From Hyphomicrobiales bacterium (GTDB taxonomy: Bacteria > Pseudomonadota > Alphaproteobacteria > Rhizobiales > CAJQND01), in contig JANQOW010000137.1 in NCBI GenBank assembly GCA_028285595.1, positions 62,001 to 126,000 on the forward strand: a DNA stretch of 64,000 bases. The letters are read 5' to 3'. Below are positions 9,011 through 19,154 of this stretch, piece after piece (position 1 is the first letter of the stretch; every line of letters begins with the position of its first letter). The notes beneath the pieces were generated by a model that was not told where the DNA came from, made no database searches, and was given only the letters and a program-made list of their open reading frames with translations. Made by a program: the position numbers and the translations under genes.

Positions 9011-9652
9011 ATGAAACTCGACTCAAAATATTTCGATAAGATCAGGGTCAAGCCCCAGGATGATCGCCGTGCGCAATCGAAGGTGGCGACGTGCGACTGG
9101 CCCGGATGCAACCGGCCCGGTGTACACAAGGCGCCACGCGGGCGCGAGCAGGAAGGTGAGTATTACACCTTCTGCGTGGATCACGTGCGCCAGTACAACA
9201 AGTCCTACAACTATTTCAGCGGTATGAAGGACGACGAGGTGGCGGCCTTCCAATCTGACGCCAGGAGTGGCCATCGGCCGACCTGGAAGATGGGCGAAAA
9301 TGCTTCTGCCAAGGGCAAAGCCAAGGCCCACGCTGAAGCCAAAGCCAAAGAAGAAGCGGCAAAACGCAGATTTGATCCGCTGATGGGCCGGGTGGATCCG
9401 TTCGGATTGTTTGGTGAAATGGGCGCGGAAGGCGAAGGCCGGCGCCGGCGGCCTGTCCGCAACGCCGAGCGCAAGGCGCTTTCCACCTTGGGGCTGGATG
9501 AAACAGCAACCGCGTCTGAGGTGAAGGCCAAGTACAAGGCTCTGGTGAAGAAACACCATCCGGATGCCAATGGCGGAAGCCGCGATTCTGAGGATCGTTT
9601 CCGCGAGATTGTTCAGGCGTACGATTATCTGAAATCAGCCGATTTTTGTTGA
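9011..9652 (+). CDS. J-domain molecular chaperone (DnaJ-like)
   Basis: A 213-residue protein. The N-terminal part (MKLDSKYFDKIRV; CDWPGCNRPG and FCVDHV near 30-60) contains cysteines and a histidine that look like a small metal-binding site. A Lys/Ala/Glu-rich helix lies at about 97-118 (KGKAKAHAEAKAKEEAAKRR). A C-terminal J domain (about 155-210) has the conserved VKKHHPDANGG, that is, HPD. C-terminal J domains of this type stimulate DnaK. The ATG at 9011 was chosen over an in-frame TTG nine bases upstream. It precedes cobS-cobT, as in Brucella and Rhizobium. Confidence 0.9.
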   Translation: MKLDSKYFDKIRVKPQDDRRAQSKVATCDWPGCNRPGVHKAPRGREQEGEYYTFCVDHVRQYNKSYNYFSGMKDDEVAAFQSDARSGHRPTWKMGENASAKGKAKAHAEAKAKEEAAKRRFDPLMGRVDPFGLFGEMGAEGEGRRRRPVRNAERKALSTLGLDETATASEVKAKYKALVKKHHPDANGGSRDSEDRFREIVQAYDYLKSADFC

Positions 9653-9655
9653 GCC

Positions 9656-9703
9656 GGCATGCGCGTCATTCTATCCCCCTTGGCAAGGGGCTTATGGCAT
9701 GCC
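9656..9703 (+). terminator. nested hairpin after the J-domain gene
   Basis: An outer GGCATGC/GCATGCC pair (9656-9662 with 9697-9703) encloses a perfect CCCCTT-GGC-AAGGGG hairpin (9676-9690) and is followed by AAAAAGG. Read on plus it begins four bases after the J-domain stop. The A-run downstream would be a U-run for minus-strand reading only, so this may act as a processing or bidirectional barrier element instead of a classical terminator. Confidence 0.45.
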
Positions 9704-9766
9704 AAAAAGGCCCGCTAAGTTCGCCATGGCACTGGTTAAAGTGCGTGGTTAGGAGAGATCAATTCA

Positions 9767-10756
9767 ATGGATGCTCACGCCAACGGTGGTGCCTCTGGCA
9801 TACCCGACACAAAAGTTTCTGTTTCCCAGGTGTTCGGCTTTGACAGCAACCTGGAAGTTCCCGCCTATTCGGAAGCAACCGAGCATGTGCCTCTGGTCGA
9901 TGAGGACTATCTGTTCGACAAAGAGACGACGCTCGCCATTCTGGCTGGTTTTGCCCACAATCGCCGCGTGATGATCACCGGCTATCACGGCACGGGTAAA
10001 TCAACGCACATTGAACAGGTTGCCGCTCGCCTGAATTGGCCCTGCGTACGGGTGAACCTGGACAGCCACATTTCGCGGATCGATCTGGTGGGCAAAGACG
10101 CCATCGTGCTCCGCGATGGCAAGCAAATCACTGAATTCCGCGAAGGCATTCTGCCTTGGGCGCTGCAGACCAATACGGCGATTGTGTTCGACGAGTACGA
10201 CGCCGGACGGCCTGATGTGATGTTCGTAATCCAGCGGGTGCTGGAAGTCCAAGGCAAGTTGACCCTGCTCGACCAGAGTAAGGTGATCCACCCGCACCCT
10301 TACTTCCGCCTGTTTGCAACTGCCAACACGGTGGGTTTGGGCGATACCTCAGGGCTCTATCACGGCACGCAGCAGATCAACCAAGGCCAGATGGACCGCT
10401 GGTCGATCGTGACGACGCTGAACTATCTGCCGCATGACAATGAGACCGCCATCATTGAGGCGAAATGCAAGAGCTATCACAATGATGAAGGCCGTCAGAC
10501 CATCGATAACATGGTGCAGGTGGCCGAGCTCACACGCCAAGCCTTCATGAATGGCGACCTCTCCACGGTGATGAGCCCGCGGACAGTGCTCACTTGGGCA
10601 GAAAACGCCGAAATTTTCGGTGATGTGGGCTTTGCCTTCCGGCTGACGTTCATCAACAAGTGTGACGAGTTGGAGCGCGGTTTGGTCTCTGAGTTCTATC
10701 AGCGCTGCTTTGGTGAGGATTTGCCGGAATCCACTGCAGCCGCTGCGGCCTCGTGA
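9767..10756 (+). CDS. cobS: cobaltochelatase subunit CobS (AAA+ ATPase)
   Basis: A 329-residue AAA+ ATPase. Walker [11 protein letters not shown] is near residue 72 and Walker [10 protein letters not shown] near 145; an FATANT sensor segment follows at about 185. CobS forms a hexameric motor with CobT that drives ATP-dependent cobalt insertion by CobN into hydrogenobyrinic acid diamide in aerobic cobalamin synthesis. AGGAGAG lies upstream of the ATG. CobT follows at 24 bases. No cobN or other cob gene is in the window, so its partner must be elsewhere. Confidence 0.93.
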   Translation: MDAHANGGASGIPDTKVSVSQVFGFDSNLEVPAYSEATEHVPLVDEDYLFDKETTLAILAGFAHNRRVMITGYHGTGKSTHIEQVAARLNWPCVRVNLDSHISRIDLVGKDAIVLRDGKQITEFREGILPWALQTNTAIVFDEYDAGRPDVMFVIQRVLEVQGKLTLLDQSKVIHPHPYFRLFATANTVGLGDTSGLYHGTQQINQGQMDRWSIVTTLNYLPHDNETAIIEAKCKSYHNDEGRQTIDNMVQVAELTRQAFMNGDLSTVMSPRTVLTWAENAEIFGDVGFAFRLTFINKCDELERGLVSEFYQRCFGEDLPESTAAAAAS

Positions 10757-10780
10757 GCCTCAATCCGCTGATGAACCACC

Positions 10781-12652
10781 ATGGCCACTGATACGGACGG
10801 ACCTTCAGGCGCCTTTAAACGCTCGCTGGCCATGGCCATGCGCACCATCGCCGAAGATCCGGAGATGACGGTGACCTTCGGCGCTGATCAGCCTTCGCTG
10901 GCTGGAAACCGCTGCCGTCTGCCACAGATCGACCATGAACTGCCCTCAAATGCGGTGGCTGTTGCGCGCGGGCTTTCAGATTCGTTTGCTCTCCGCCTCG
11001 CCAAACATGACGATGCGGTGCACTCCAAGATGCAGCCCCAAGGGGAGAACGCCCGTGCGGTGTTTGAATCCGTAGAGCAGGCTCGGGTTGAGTCCATTGG
11101 GGCACGTCAAATGCCCGGCATGGCGTCCAACCTCAATGCCATGCTCAACGACCGTTACCAGAAGTCTTCCCTGAACAAGGCCCGCAATCGCAATGAGGCG
11201 CCTTTGGATGAAGCAGTCTCGCTGATTGTGCGTGAACGGCTGACAGGTCAGCCGCCACCGCAGAATGCGCAGCTTTTGGTGGACTTGTGGCGGCCCTGGA
11301 TTGAGGACAAAGCCAGCGACGAACTGGATGCGCTGGTGGATCAGATCGGCGATCAGTCGGCTTTCGCGCGCCTCACACGAGACCTTATTTCCGCTCTCGA
11401 TATGGGCGACGAACTTGGGGACGATCCGGACGATTCTGAAAACGACTCTGAGGAAGATGCCGATCCAGATGGCGATCAAGCCGACGAGCAGGAAGAGGGC
11501 GATCCGGCCGAAGCAGAAGCGCAATCGTCTGAAGACGCTGAACGTTCAGAGGGGGAGAGCGAAGCCACTGATCAGGATTCCGTTGAGATCGACGTGGACG
11601 ACGTGCCCGATGATCTGGATTCCGACGATGCGCCGGACGGCCAGGAGCCCTTCCGTCCTCAGACACCGTTCTCCAACGCTCTGGAGCGGGACGCCTATAA
11701 GGTGTTCACCAACAAATTTGACGAGGTGATTGGGGCGGAGGATCTCTGTGATGCCGATGAGTTGACGCGGCTTCGCAACTATCTGGACAAGCAACTCTCC
11801 AGCCTTCAAGGGGTCGTGGCGCGCCTGGCCAATCGCCTGCAGCGGCGTCTTTTGGCCAAGCAAAACCGCTCTTGGGAGTTCGATCTTGAGGAAGGCTTGC
11901 TGGATGCAGGCCGGCTGTCCCGCGTGGTCACCGATCCCATGCATCCGCTCTCGTTCAAAATTGAGCACGACACCAGCTTCCGAGACACTGTGGTGACGTT
12001 GCTGCTCGATAATTCGGGTTCCATGCGGGGACGTCCCATAACCGTAGCGGCTACCTGTGCAGACATTCTGGCCAGAACTCTGGAACGCTGTGGGGTTAAG
12101 GTGGAGATTTTGGGCTTCACCACCCGTGCCTGGAAGGGTGGGCAGTCGCGCGAGAACTGGCTGGCGTCCGGCAAACCAGCCACGCCCGGCCGTCTGAATG
12201 ACCTGCGCCACATCGTCTATAAAGCTGCTGACACGCCCTGGCGGCGCGCACGGCGCAACCTCGGCCTGATGATGCGCGAAGGTCTGCTTAAGGAAAACAT
12301 CGACGGTGAAGCGCTGATTTGGGCTCATGCCCGCCTTCTGGCCCGGCCGGAGCAACGGCGCATCTTGATGGTGATCTCTGACGGAGCGCCGGTTGACGAT
12401 TCAACCCTCTCGGTGAACTCAGGGAATTATCTTGAGAAGCACCTTCGCCAGGTGATCGAAGAGATTGAGACGCGTTCGCCCGTGGAGCTTTTGGCCATCG
12501 GCATCGGCCATGATGTGACGCGCTACTACCGACGGGCGGTGACAATCGTGGACGCCGAAGAGCTGGGCGGGGCTATGACCGAGAAGCTGGCCGAGCTGTT
12601 TGAAGACGACAGCGGTACACCAACGCGTGGGGCTCGCCGCCGCGTTGCCTAA
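10781..12652 (+). CDS. cobT: cobaltochelatase subunit CobT (vWA domain)
   Basis: A 623-residue CobT. The N-terminal helical region is followed by a very acidic Asp/Glu-rich segment (about 205-290) and a C-terminal von Willebrand A domain (about 400-615) with the MIDAS sequence [11 protein letters not shown] (DxSxS) near residue 410. The acidic linker and MIDAS module resemble the D subunit of magnesium chelatase; CobT stacks on the CobS ring and contacts CobN. Its 3' end overlaps the possible TTG start of the phytase-like gene. Confidence 0.94.
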   Translation: MATDTDGPSGAFKRSLAMAMRTIAEDPEMTVTFGADQPSLAGNRCRLPQIDHELPSNAVAVARGLSDSFALRLAKHDDAVHSKMQPQGENARAVFESVEQARVESIGARQMPGMASNLNAMLNDRYQKSSLNKARNRNEAPLDEAVSLIVRERLTGQPPPQNAQLLVDLWRPWIEDKASDELDALVDQIGDQSAFARLTRDLISALDMGDELGDDPDDSENDSEEDADPDGDQADEQEEGDPAEAEAQSSEDAERSEGESEATDQDSVEIDVDDVPDDLDSDDAPDGQEPFRPQTPFSNALERDAYKVFTNKFDEVIGAEDLCDADELTRLRNYLDKQLSSLQGVVARLANRLQRRLLAKQNRSWEFDLEEGLLDAGRLSRVVTDPMHPLSFKIEHDTSFRDTVVTLLLDNSGSMRGRPITVAATCADILARTLERCGVKVEILGFTTRAWKGGQSRENWLASGKPATPGRLNDLRHIVYKAADTPWRRARRNLGLMMREGLLKENIDGEALIWAHARLLARPEQRRILMVISDGAPVDDSTLSVNSGNYLEKHLRQVIEEIETRSPVELLAIGIGHDVTRYYRRAVTIVDAEELGGAMTEKLAELFEDDSGTPTRGARRRVA

Positions 12653-13691
12653 AGGCCCGTCACACCGTTTCAAATGCGCCTTTGGGCTGGTTTGCTCTTC
12701 GGGTTTGCTGGCCGGTGCTTGGCTGACCAGCGCAGAGGCTGCCGGTGAACGGATCACCGTCACAACGCGCCAGATCAATTTTTCCGTGTTGGAGCCTGAA
12801 CGGCGGACGTTTGGCGAACTGCGCTACCTGGGTGGCCTGGTTCTGAAGAGTGATGACGAGCGGTTCGGAGGCCTCTCAGGACTTGTTCTCACCCGGCAAG
12901 GACAACGGTTGCTTGCCGTCAGCGACCGGGGCTGGTGGCTGAGCGCTGATCTGAGCTTTGCGCAAGGCACGGTCAGCGGCTTGGAAAATGCGCGCCTTGG
13001 TCCGTTGGTGAACAGCAAAGGACAGCGCTTTGGCCGCAAGTCGCTGCAGGACGCGGAAGCGCTCGCCACATTCGGTGCTGGTGAGCGCCGCGGCCTGCTG
13101 GTGGGGTATGAGCGCAGGCCCCGCATGCAGCTCTACCAGGTTGATTCTGAGGGTTTCGTTGGGAAGCCACGGGCTATTTCTGTTCCCCGCGCCATGAAAA
13201 AGGGACCAAACAACAAAGAGCTGGAAGCCATAGGCCGGTTTGGTGCGGGGCCCAATGCCGGAAAGTACATCGCGCTGTCTGAACGCTATCTTGATGCGAA
13301 CGGGAACATAAAGGGTTGGCTGTGGCGGCCTGGGCGCAAGGCCGAGCCCTTCGTCATCCGCCGGCGCCGGACCTACTCGGTGACCGATATGGCGATCTTG
13401 CGGGGCGGGGATGTGGCGATCCTGGAGCGCCGCTTAGGGTTCCTCAAACTGCCCGGCATGGCCATACGCCTCATCAAGGCAGCAGATCTCAAAAGAGGGG
13501 CAACCGTTGACGCAAGGCTGCTGATGGAGGCTACCGCCCCCTCAGAGCTGGTGGATAATATGGAAGGTCTCAGCGCGCACAGATTGGAGAACGGCGATCT
13601 GGTGTTCAGTCTGATCTCTGACGACAACTACGACCGCGGGCTGCAAAGGACGGTGTTCTATCAGTTCGCCTGGCCGGCGGCGCTGCAATAA
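12600..13691 (+). CDS. secreted esterase-like/phytase-like protein
   Basis: An up to 363-residue exported protein of the phytase-like esterase family. A hydrophobic signal ([21 protein letters not shown], roughly 28-48 counting from 12600) ends in an AEA-type cleavage site. The body has beta-propeller character with [26 protein letters not shown] and DNMEGLSA, which are family signatures. The start is uncertain: TTG at 12600 overlaps cobT by 53 bases, while GTG at 12627 or TTG at 12645 would give a normal-length signal. It follows cobT in many relatives. Substrate unknown. Confidence 0.82.
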   Translation: MKTTAVHQRVGLAAALPKGPSHRFKCAFGLVCSSGLLAGAWLTSAEAAGERITVTTRQINFSVLEPERRTFGELRYLGGLVLKSDDERFGGLSGLVLTRQGQRLLAVSDRGWWLSADLSFAQGTVSGLENARLGPLVNSKGQRFGRKSLQDAEALATFGAGERRGLLVGYERRPRMQLYQVDSEGFVGKPRAISVPRAMKKGPNNKELEAIGRFGAGPNAGKYIALSERYLDANGNIKGWLWRPGRKAEPFVIRRRRTYSVTDMAILRGGDVAILERRLGFLKLPGMAIRLIKAADLKRGATVDARLLMEATAPSELVDNMEGLSAHRLENGDLVFSLISDDNYDRGLQRTVFYQFAWPAALQ

Positions 13692-13693
13692 AA

Positions 13694-13716
13694 AAGCCCG
13701 CAGGATTTGCGGGCTT
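13694..13716. terminator. bidirectional terminator
   Basis: GCCCGC at 13696-13701 pairs with GCGGGC at 13709-13714 over a 7-base loop, with A-runs on the left and TTCTTAA on the right. It lies between the convergent phytase-like gene and rpmB and could serve both. Confidence 0.8.
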
Positions 13717-13738
13717 CTTAAACTCTTCAAAGTCACGC

Positions 13739-14032
13739 TTACGCAGCTTCAGCGGCCTGTTTCTTAGCGATCTGACGCTTGATGCGCCGCGCTTTCAGGG
13801 AAAGCTCGCTGTCACGTGCCTTTTTCAGGAACTCATCAAGCCCGCCGCGGTGCTCAACGGAGCGAAGGGCGGCTGCACTTACTTTCAGAGCCACCGAATG
13901 ACCGAGCGTGTCGCTCAACAGGTGGACGTCGCAAAGGTTCGGCAAGAACCTGCGCCGTGTCTTGTTGTGAGCGTGGCTCACATTGTTTCCGGCCTGGACG
14001 GCCTTTCCGGTTAGCTCGCAGCGACGGGCCAT
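13739..14032 (-). CDS. rpmB: 50S ribosomal protein L28
   Basis: A 97-residue L28 with the typical start [21 protein letters not shown], the RRRFLPNL core and a C-terminal Lys/Arg/Ala-rich tail. It is a basic structural protein of the large subunit. GGAG lies 8 bases before the ATG. It stands alone on the minus strand, divergent from the DUF3108 gene. Confidence 0.97.
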   Translation of the reverse strand: MARRCELTGKAVQAGNNVSHAHNKTRRRFLPNLCDVHLLSDTLGHSVALKVSAAALRSVEHRGGLDEFLKKARDSELSLKARRIKRQIAKKQAAEAA

Positions 14033-14345
14033 ATCTGAAGCTCCATTGTGCTCAGGTTATTCTGTTACAGCAGCGGTCGGCCCATACAAAGAAAGGCCCG
14101 CGCCAATAAATAACGACAGCGCCCGGTAGAGCACCGCCAAAGTTGCGTTCCTATATGAGTTCAAGAGCCGGACGTCAAGCCTAAACCCACGCAATCTTGC
14201 CGAAAATCCCCCAAATTGGGCTTGGGGCCGCAGCCGGACTTTCGCCCTAATCTATGTTCACACTGCGCGCTGAGTTGACGTAGGCCCGCGTGCAGCCCAT
14301 CTACACGCAGGCACAGCCCATCAACCGCTAGGGTAATAGACTGAT
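14033..14345. other. intergenic region between rpmB and the DUF3108 gene
   Basis: These 313 bases must hold the divergent promoters of rpmB and the DUF3108 gene. I see no RNA gene or long inverted repeat. CAGCCCATC occurs twice near 14295 and 14317. There is no convincing sigma-70 box pair. Confidence 0.5.
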
Positions 14346-15218
14346 ATGCATATGTCTTCGACAAATCGCCAATCCTACACCAAATCCCTTGGCCGTCTGG
14401 CTAGAGCATTGCCGCTTGCCCTGTTGCTTGCGCTGCCGGCGGGCTCGGTGTCCGCCGCCGATGTGAAGGATGCGGTCTCGTTGAAGTTTGATGTTTATTC
14501 CGGCAGCCTGAGGATCTTCAAAATCTCAATGGGCATGCAGATCGGCAAGGACGATTATGCCATCAACACGCGCATCAAAAGCAAGGGCGTGGCCAGTTTG
14601 TTTGCCAAGACGAAGATCAATATGAGTGCGACCGGGAGCGCGAAAAAGAAACTCGTGCCTCTCAATTACGTGTCAAACTCCAAGTCCAAAGGCAAGAAAC
14701 GCTCCGTCAACATGACCTGGACCTCGAAGGGAAAGCATCAGGTCAAGCGCAGCTTCAAACTCAGTGCATATAAGGCAAACTCACTAGCACGTGCGGTTCG
14801 TCCGGGAATGATGGATCCCTTGAGCTACCTCATGAAAATGGTTCGGGCCACCAAGCAGCCTTGCGGCGGGAGCGAACGGGTTTATGACGGCCGACAGGTG
14901 GCTGAGTACCGCTACGCTCTGCAAGGGGTGTCTACCTTCAACCGCAGTACCGGCGGGGTTTACCGCGGCAAGGCATTTAAGTGCGCTCTGACCTATCGCA
15001 CGATTGCCGGCCTGTCGGCGAACAAGCAGAAGAAGCGCGATCAGGGACCGCCTGCGACATTTATGGTGTGGTTTGCCCCAGTGGCCGGGAAGACCCGCAA
15101 TCTGTTTGTGCCCATTGCGGCCAGTGGCGAGGTTTCAGGCCGGGCATTCACCATGCGCTTGAGCGAAGGGTCCGTTTCAGGGACGCCGATTTCCAAGCGT
15201 GTGATTGCAACGAACTGA
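14346..15218 (+). CDS. DUF3108 domain periplasmic protein
   Basis: A 290-residue exported protein. A basic N-terminus and hydrophobic core (LPLALLLALPAG) end at VSA-AD near residue 38, giving a signal peptide. The mature part begins with the DUF3108 beta-sheet pattern (VSLKFDVYSGSLRIFKISM) and is rich in lysine. An ATG at 14352 is an alternative start. DUF3108 proteins resemble lipid-binding envelope beta-barrels, but no role is established. It follows rpmB in Hyphomicrobiales and precedes a long non-coding interval before the helicase. Confidence 0.85.
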   Translation: MHMSSTNRQSYTKSLGRLARALPLALLLALPAGSVSAADVKDAVSLKFDVYSGSLRIFKISMGMQIGKDDYAINTRIKSKGVASLFAKTKINMSATGSAKKKLVPLNYVSNSKSKGKKRSVNMTWTSKGKHQVKRSFKLSAYKANSLARAVRPGMMDPLSYLMKMVRATKQPCGGSERVYDGRQVAEYRYALQGVSTFNRSTGGVYRGKAFKCALTYRTIAGLSANKQKKRDQGPPATFMVWFAPVAGKTRNLFVPIAASGEVSGRAFTMRLSEGSVSGTPISKRVIATN

Positions 15219-15834
15219 CCCGCACGCGGCAGGTGACTCATAAGTTGTACCGCCCCGGCGCCCGGGAGAGCCGATGACTCAGTCTGAGACACGTCGTTAA
15301 CGTTTTCAGATCCGATGGCGCGAGGGCACGCATTATGTGCTCAATATGTGGTAGCCGGCTGAGCGACAATCACCATATGTCTGGAGAACAAACCCAGAAA
15401 GATGCCAGGTCAGTGATTCGGTCCAGCTTTGTTCACCTTCGTTCTAAGTGTTAATAAAATAAGGAAAAATCGCGTTATCGCGGATACTGGCCGTTAACCT
15501 TCTGTTTAATTGCATGAACAGTGTGATGTTGAAAAAGGAGTACGACAGTCACGAACTGTGGATAAGTTGGGGGCCGGTGCGTTGCTGAGGCAATATGTGG
15601 TGTGAACAAATGATGATTCTCCGTGAGTCAGCGATTCGGGCACGGTTCGTTCTAGACTCGTTCTGGTTGTTAAAACAGTGTGTGAACATGGCACACAAAA
15701 GGGCTGATGCATGCGGCCACACGGAGGCATCAAGTTGGGACTGCGCTCTTGCAGAGCGGCCCGGAAGCGCTTAGAGCAAGCCCCGGTCAGGTTGAACGGC
15801 TTTGACACATCATCCGCTGCGAAGGGTTCGGGAT
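15219..15834. other. long intergenic region with repeated sequence blocks and one DnaA-box match
   Basis: No gene is supported in these 616 bases. Five short blocks occur twice in the same order: CAATATGTGGT (15342, 15591), GAACAAA (15386, 15604), GTCAGyGATTCGG (15409, 15627), TTCGTTCTA (15438, 15646) and TGTTAA (15449, 15668). The spacing differs between copies, suggesting an old duplication or paired protein sites. TGTGGATAA at 15557-15565 is the complement of the DnaA box TTATCCACA. An AT-rich run lies at 15450-15470. It probably contains the helicase promoter. Confidence 0.55.
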
Positions 15835-18660
15835 ATGCATAACGCGCGAAATGTTTCAGCCGTTTTGGGGCCAACCAATACGGGCAAGACCCATTTGGCT
15901 GTTGCTCGGATGCTGGATTATGAAACCGGCATGATTGGCCTGCCGCTTCGGCTTCTGGCGCGGGAGGTCTATGACAAGATCTGCTCGCGTGCTGGGACCG
16001 AGAGCGTGGCGCTGATCACTGGCGAAGAGAAGATCGTGCCGCCCGAGCCGCGCTTTTACGTGTGCACGGTGGAGGCCATGCCGCGGGATCTGAAGGTCGA
16101 CTTTCTGGCGGTGGATGAAGTGCAATTGGCCGCTGATCTTGATCGCGGACATATCTTCACCGACCGGATTCTTCATGCCCGCGGCGTTCAGGAGACGATG
16201 CTTCTGGGCTCGGACACGGTGCGTGGGCTGCTGAGCGATTTGCTTCCTGGCCTTAACATCGTGACCCGGCCGAGATTCTCCAAGCTTACCTACGCAGGGA
16301 CGAAGAAGATTACCCGCCTGCCGCCACGCTCAGCCGTGGTAGCGTTCTCTGCTGAGACGGTTTACGCCATCGCCGAGTTGATCCGGCGCCAGCGCGGCGG
16401 TGCGGCGGTGGTTTTGGGGGCGCTAAGCCCACGCACGCGCAATGCGCAGGTGGAGTTGTTTGAGTCCGGTGATGTGGATTTCATCGTGGCCACTGATGCG
16501 ATCGGCATGGGGCTCAATATGGATGTGAGCCACGTTGCCTTTGCCGCTACCCGGAAGTTTGACGGCCGCATGTTCCGCGATCTCAATCCGGCTGAGCTTG
16601 CTCAAATCGCCGGCCGCGCCGGCCGCTATATGGAAGACGGCACCTTCGGTACCACGGGGGAAGCCAATCCGCCTCAAGGCGATGTGGTCAACCAGATCGA
16701 GGACCATCGCTTCGAGCCGGTGCGCGTGATCCAATGGCGCAATCGGGTGCTGAATTTCTCCACGTTGGACGATCTCATGCAGTCCCTGCTCATTTTGCCC
16801 AAGACCAGAGGCCTGACCCGCGCCATGGGCGGTGATGATGTGCAGGCACTGGAGATGATGATGCGTGAGCCGGAGATCCGCGACATGGTCACGTCCGAGG
16901 CGGATGTGCGAATGTTGTGGGATGTGTGCCAGATTCCCGACTACCGAAATATTACGAGCGGCGAGCATGTCCGCATTGTTGGCCAGGTTTTCCGCTCGCT
17001 TATGTCTGCGACGGGCAGGGTTCCGGATGAATGGTACCAGCGCCAATTGTCATATGCGGACAGCACCGATGGTGATATAGACACCTTGGCGGGACGGATC
17101 GCCCATGTGAGAACCTGGACGTTCATTGCGAACCGGCCAGACTGGCTGGAAGATCCTTACCGTTGGCAACAGCAAGCAAAGGCCATTGAGGACAGACTGT
17201 CGGATGCTTTGCACGAGCGGCTGACACAGAGATTTATTGATCGGCGCACAAGTGTGCTGATGAAGCGTATGCGTGAGAAGGAAGAATTGATGGCGTCGGT
17301 TTCGTCAGACGGCGACATTCATGTGGAAGGCGAGTTTATCGGACAAATGACGGGGTTCCGTTTCATGCCCGATGACAGCGCCACAGACAGCCAGGCAAAG
17401 GCGCTGAAGGCGGCGTCGTTGAAAGCCATTGCAGCGGAAATCACCAGCAGGGCAAAGGCCTGTATTGGCGCGCCCGATCGTGAGTTTGCTGTTAAGCGCG
17501 ATGGAGCGGTTGATTGGAACGGGGCAAAAATTGCCCAGTTGGAACCCGGCGCCACAATCTTAAAACCCAGAAGCAATCTCTTGGCCAATGATCAATTGGA
17601 AGGACCGGACCGGCTTGCCGTGCAGTCGCGCGTGGAGACCTTTGTGGCCGATCACATATCCACCGTCCTTGAGCCTCTGGTGAAGCTGGCAGCGGCAGAG
17701 GATGTGGACGGGTTGGCCAGAGGTCTGGCCTTTCAGCTGACGGAGAATTTGGGCATCCTGGTCCGCGATGAGGTGGCAGATGAGGTTAAAGCTCTAGACC
17801 AGGCCGCCCGGGGAACGTTGCGTCCCTATGGCGTGCGGTTTGGGGCTTACCATGTGTTTATGCCTATGTTGCTGAAGCCTGCTGCGGCGGAGCTTAAACT
17901 TCTGCTATGGGCGCTTTGGCAAACGGCGCAGCCAGACACACAATCGCGTGTTTCGCTGGACCAGTTGCCGGAACCGCCTGGTCAGGGGTTGACGTCCGTG
18001 GTGTTTGACCGGTCAACGCCCAATGGGTTCTATCGGTCCGTTGGCTACCGCGTTTGCGGATCTCGGGCCGTGCGGATTGACATGCTGGAACGGCTGGCGG
18101 ATTTGATCCGGCCGTGCATCTACTGGAAGCCGGAAAAGGAGGGCGATGAACGTCCTGCCGGTTCGGTGGAAGGCGGTGGCTTCACGGTAACGCCTGATAT
18201 GATGTCGCTGGTTGGGTGTTCAGGCGAGGACTTCTCGTCCATCTTGAAGGGGCTCGGCTACCGATTGGAGCGGCGCCCGATCAAGATCGAACCCAAACCT
18301 GAAGAGGCAGAGGCATCTCAAGACGATGGTGCCGCCGCCGACGAGGCCGCAGAGGTTAAAGAGAGCGAAGAGGCTAAAACGACCACGGAGGACGCGCCCC
18401 AGATGCTCGAAATCTGGTGGCCCGGCGGGAAGCGTCAAGGCGGTCGGCAGGGCGGACGCCAGAAAACCGATCAGAGACGTCAAAAGCCAGGCCGTCCTCA
18501 CCAGAAGCACCAGAAAAGACAGGGGGGCAAGTTTGGCCGGGCGGCCAACAACAACACCAAGCCACCCCGTAAAGAGCGCGAAAAGCAGCCTGACAAAGAC
18601 TCGCCCTTCGCCGCGCTCGGCGCCTTGAAGGCAGAGCTGGAAAAGAAAGGCAACGGGTGA
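15835..18660 (+). CDS. Suv3-like DExH/D-box helicase
   Basis: A 941-residue superfamily 2 helicase. Walker A GPTNTGKTH is at about 13-21; motif II is DEVQ in VDEVQLAADLDRG, as in mitochondrial Suv3 RNA helicases; motif VI QIAGRAGRY is near 258-266. A Suv3-type C-terminal region follows, and the last 90 residues are Lys/Arg/Gln/Gly-rich, a likely RNA-binding tail. The ATG at 15835 matches the family N-terminus better than an upstream TTG. The stop overlaps the S4 protein start by four bases, so both probably act on RNA together. Confidence 0.9.
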   Translation: MHNARNVSAVLGPTNTGKTHLAVARMLDYETGMIGLPLRLLAREVYDKICSRAGTESVALITGEEKIVPPEPRFYVCTVEAMPRDLKVDFLAVDEVQLAADLDRGHIFTDRILHARGVQETMLLGSDTVRGLLSDLLPGLNIVTRPRFSKLTYAGTKKITRLPPRSAVVAFSAETVYAIAELIRRQRGGAAVVLGALSPRTRNAQVELFESGDVDFIVATDAIGMGLNMDVSHVAFAATRKFDGRMFRDLNPAELAQIAGRAGRYMEDGTFGTTGEANPPQGDVVNQIEDHRFEPVRVIQWRNRVLNFSTLDDLMQSLLILPKTRGLTRAMGGDDVQALEMMMREPEIRDMVTSEADVRMLWDVCQIPDYRNITSGEHVRIVGQVFRSLMSATGRVPDEWYQRQLSYADSTDGDIDTLAGRIAHVRTWTFIANRPDWLEDPYRWQQQAKAIEDRLSDALHERLTQRFIDRRTSVLMKRMREKEELMASVSSDGDIHVEGEFIGQMTGFRFMPDDSATDSQAKALKAASLKAIAAEITSRAKACIGAPDREFAVKRDGAVDWNGAKIAQLEPGATILKPRSNLLANDQLEGPDRLAVQSRVETFVADHISTVLEPLVKLAAAEDVDGLARGLAFQLTENLGILVRDEVADEVKALDQAARGTLRPYGVRFGAYHVFMPMLLKPAAAELKLLLWALWQTAQPDTQSRVSLDQLPEPPGQGLTSVVFDRSTPNGFYRSVGYRVCGSRAVRIDMLERLADLIRPCIYWKPEKEGDERPAGSVEGGGFTVTPDMMSLVGCSGEDFSSILKGLGYRLERRPIKIEPKPEEAEASQDDGAAADEAAEVKESEEAKTTTEDAPQMLEIWWPGGKRQGGRQGGRQKTDQRRQKPGRPHQKHQKRQGGKFGRAANNNTKPPRKEREKQPDKDSPFAALGALKAELEKKGNG

Positions 18661-19049
18661 GCGGATCGGAGCAGGCTGAGCGCCAACGCGTCGACAAATG
18701 GCTGTGGTTTTCGCGGATCGTGAAAAGCAGAACTCTGGCCAGCGAGTTGGTGTCGAGCGGTAAGCTGCGGGTCAACAAGCTGAAAATAGCAAAGCCCAGC
18801 CACCTGGTGGGACCTGGTGATGTGCTGACATTCACCCATTATGGCCGCCTCCGGGTCATCTCGATTGTGGCGATCGGTGCGCGCAGAGGTCCTGCGCCTG
18901 AGGCTCAAGCGCTGTATGAAGATCTTAGCCCGCCGCAGGAATCCAAAGAAGACACCCCAAACGCCGCCGACCCCGGCCAGCGGGAGAGCGGAGCCGGCCG
19001 GCCAACCAAGAAAGACCGCCGCGATCTGGAACGCTGGCTGAAGGCGTAA
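18657..19049 (+). CDS. S4 domain RNA-binding protein (Hsp15-like)
   Basis: A 130-residue protein with an S4 RNA-binding domain at about 9-70 (QRVDKWLWFSRIVKSRTLA, then LRVNKLKIAKPS) and a charged, Pro/Arg-rich C-terminal tail. Hsp15-type proteins bind stalled 50S subunits carrying nascent chains. Start is GTG overlapping the helicase stop (GTGA), giving tight coupling. The specific Hsp15 function is inferred from family only. Confidence 0.87.
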   Translation: MSGSEQAERQRVDKWLWFSRIVKSRTLASELVSSGKLRVNKLKIAKPSHLVGPGDVLTFTHYGRLRVISIVAIGARRGPAPEAQALYEDLSPPQESKEDTPNAADPGQRESGAGRPTKKDRRDLERWLKA

Positions 19050-19154
19050 GGCTGCGGCCCATGCGCTCATGGCGCGGTTCGCCTTGCCGCCGTCCAGGTG
19101 ATCAGATAGAAACCGCCGCAACTTCTTTCTTCTCGTGCACTAAAGACCAATCCA

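Noticed and set aside
15219-15834. Chromosomal replication origin
   Set aside because: Only one perfect DnaA box is visible and hemE, dnaA or parAB neighbours are absent.
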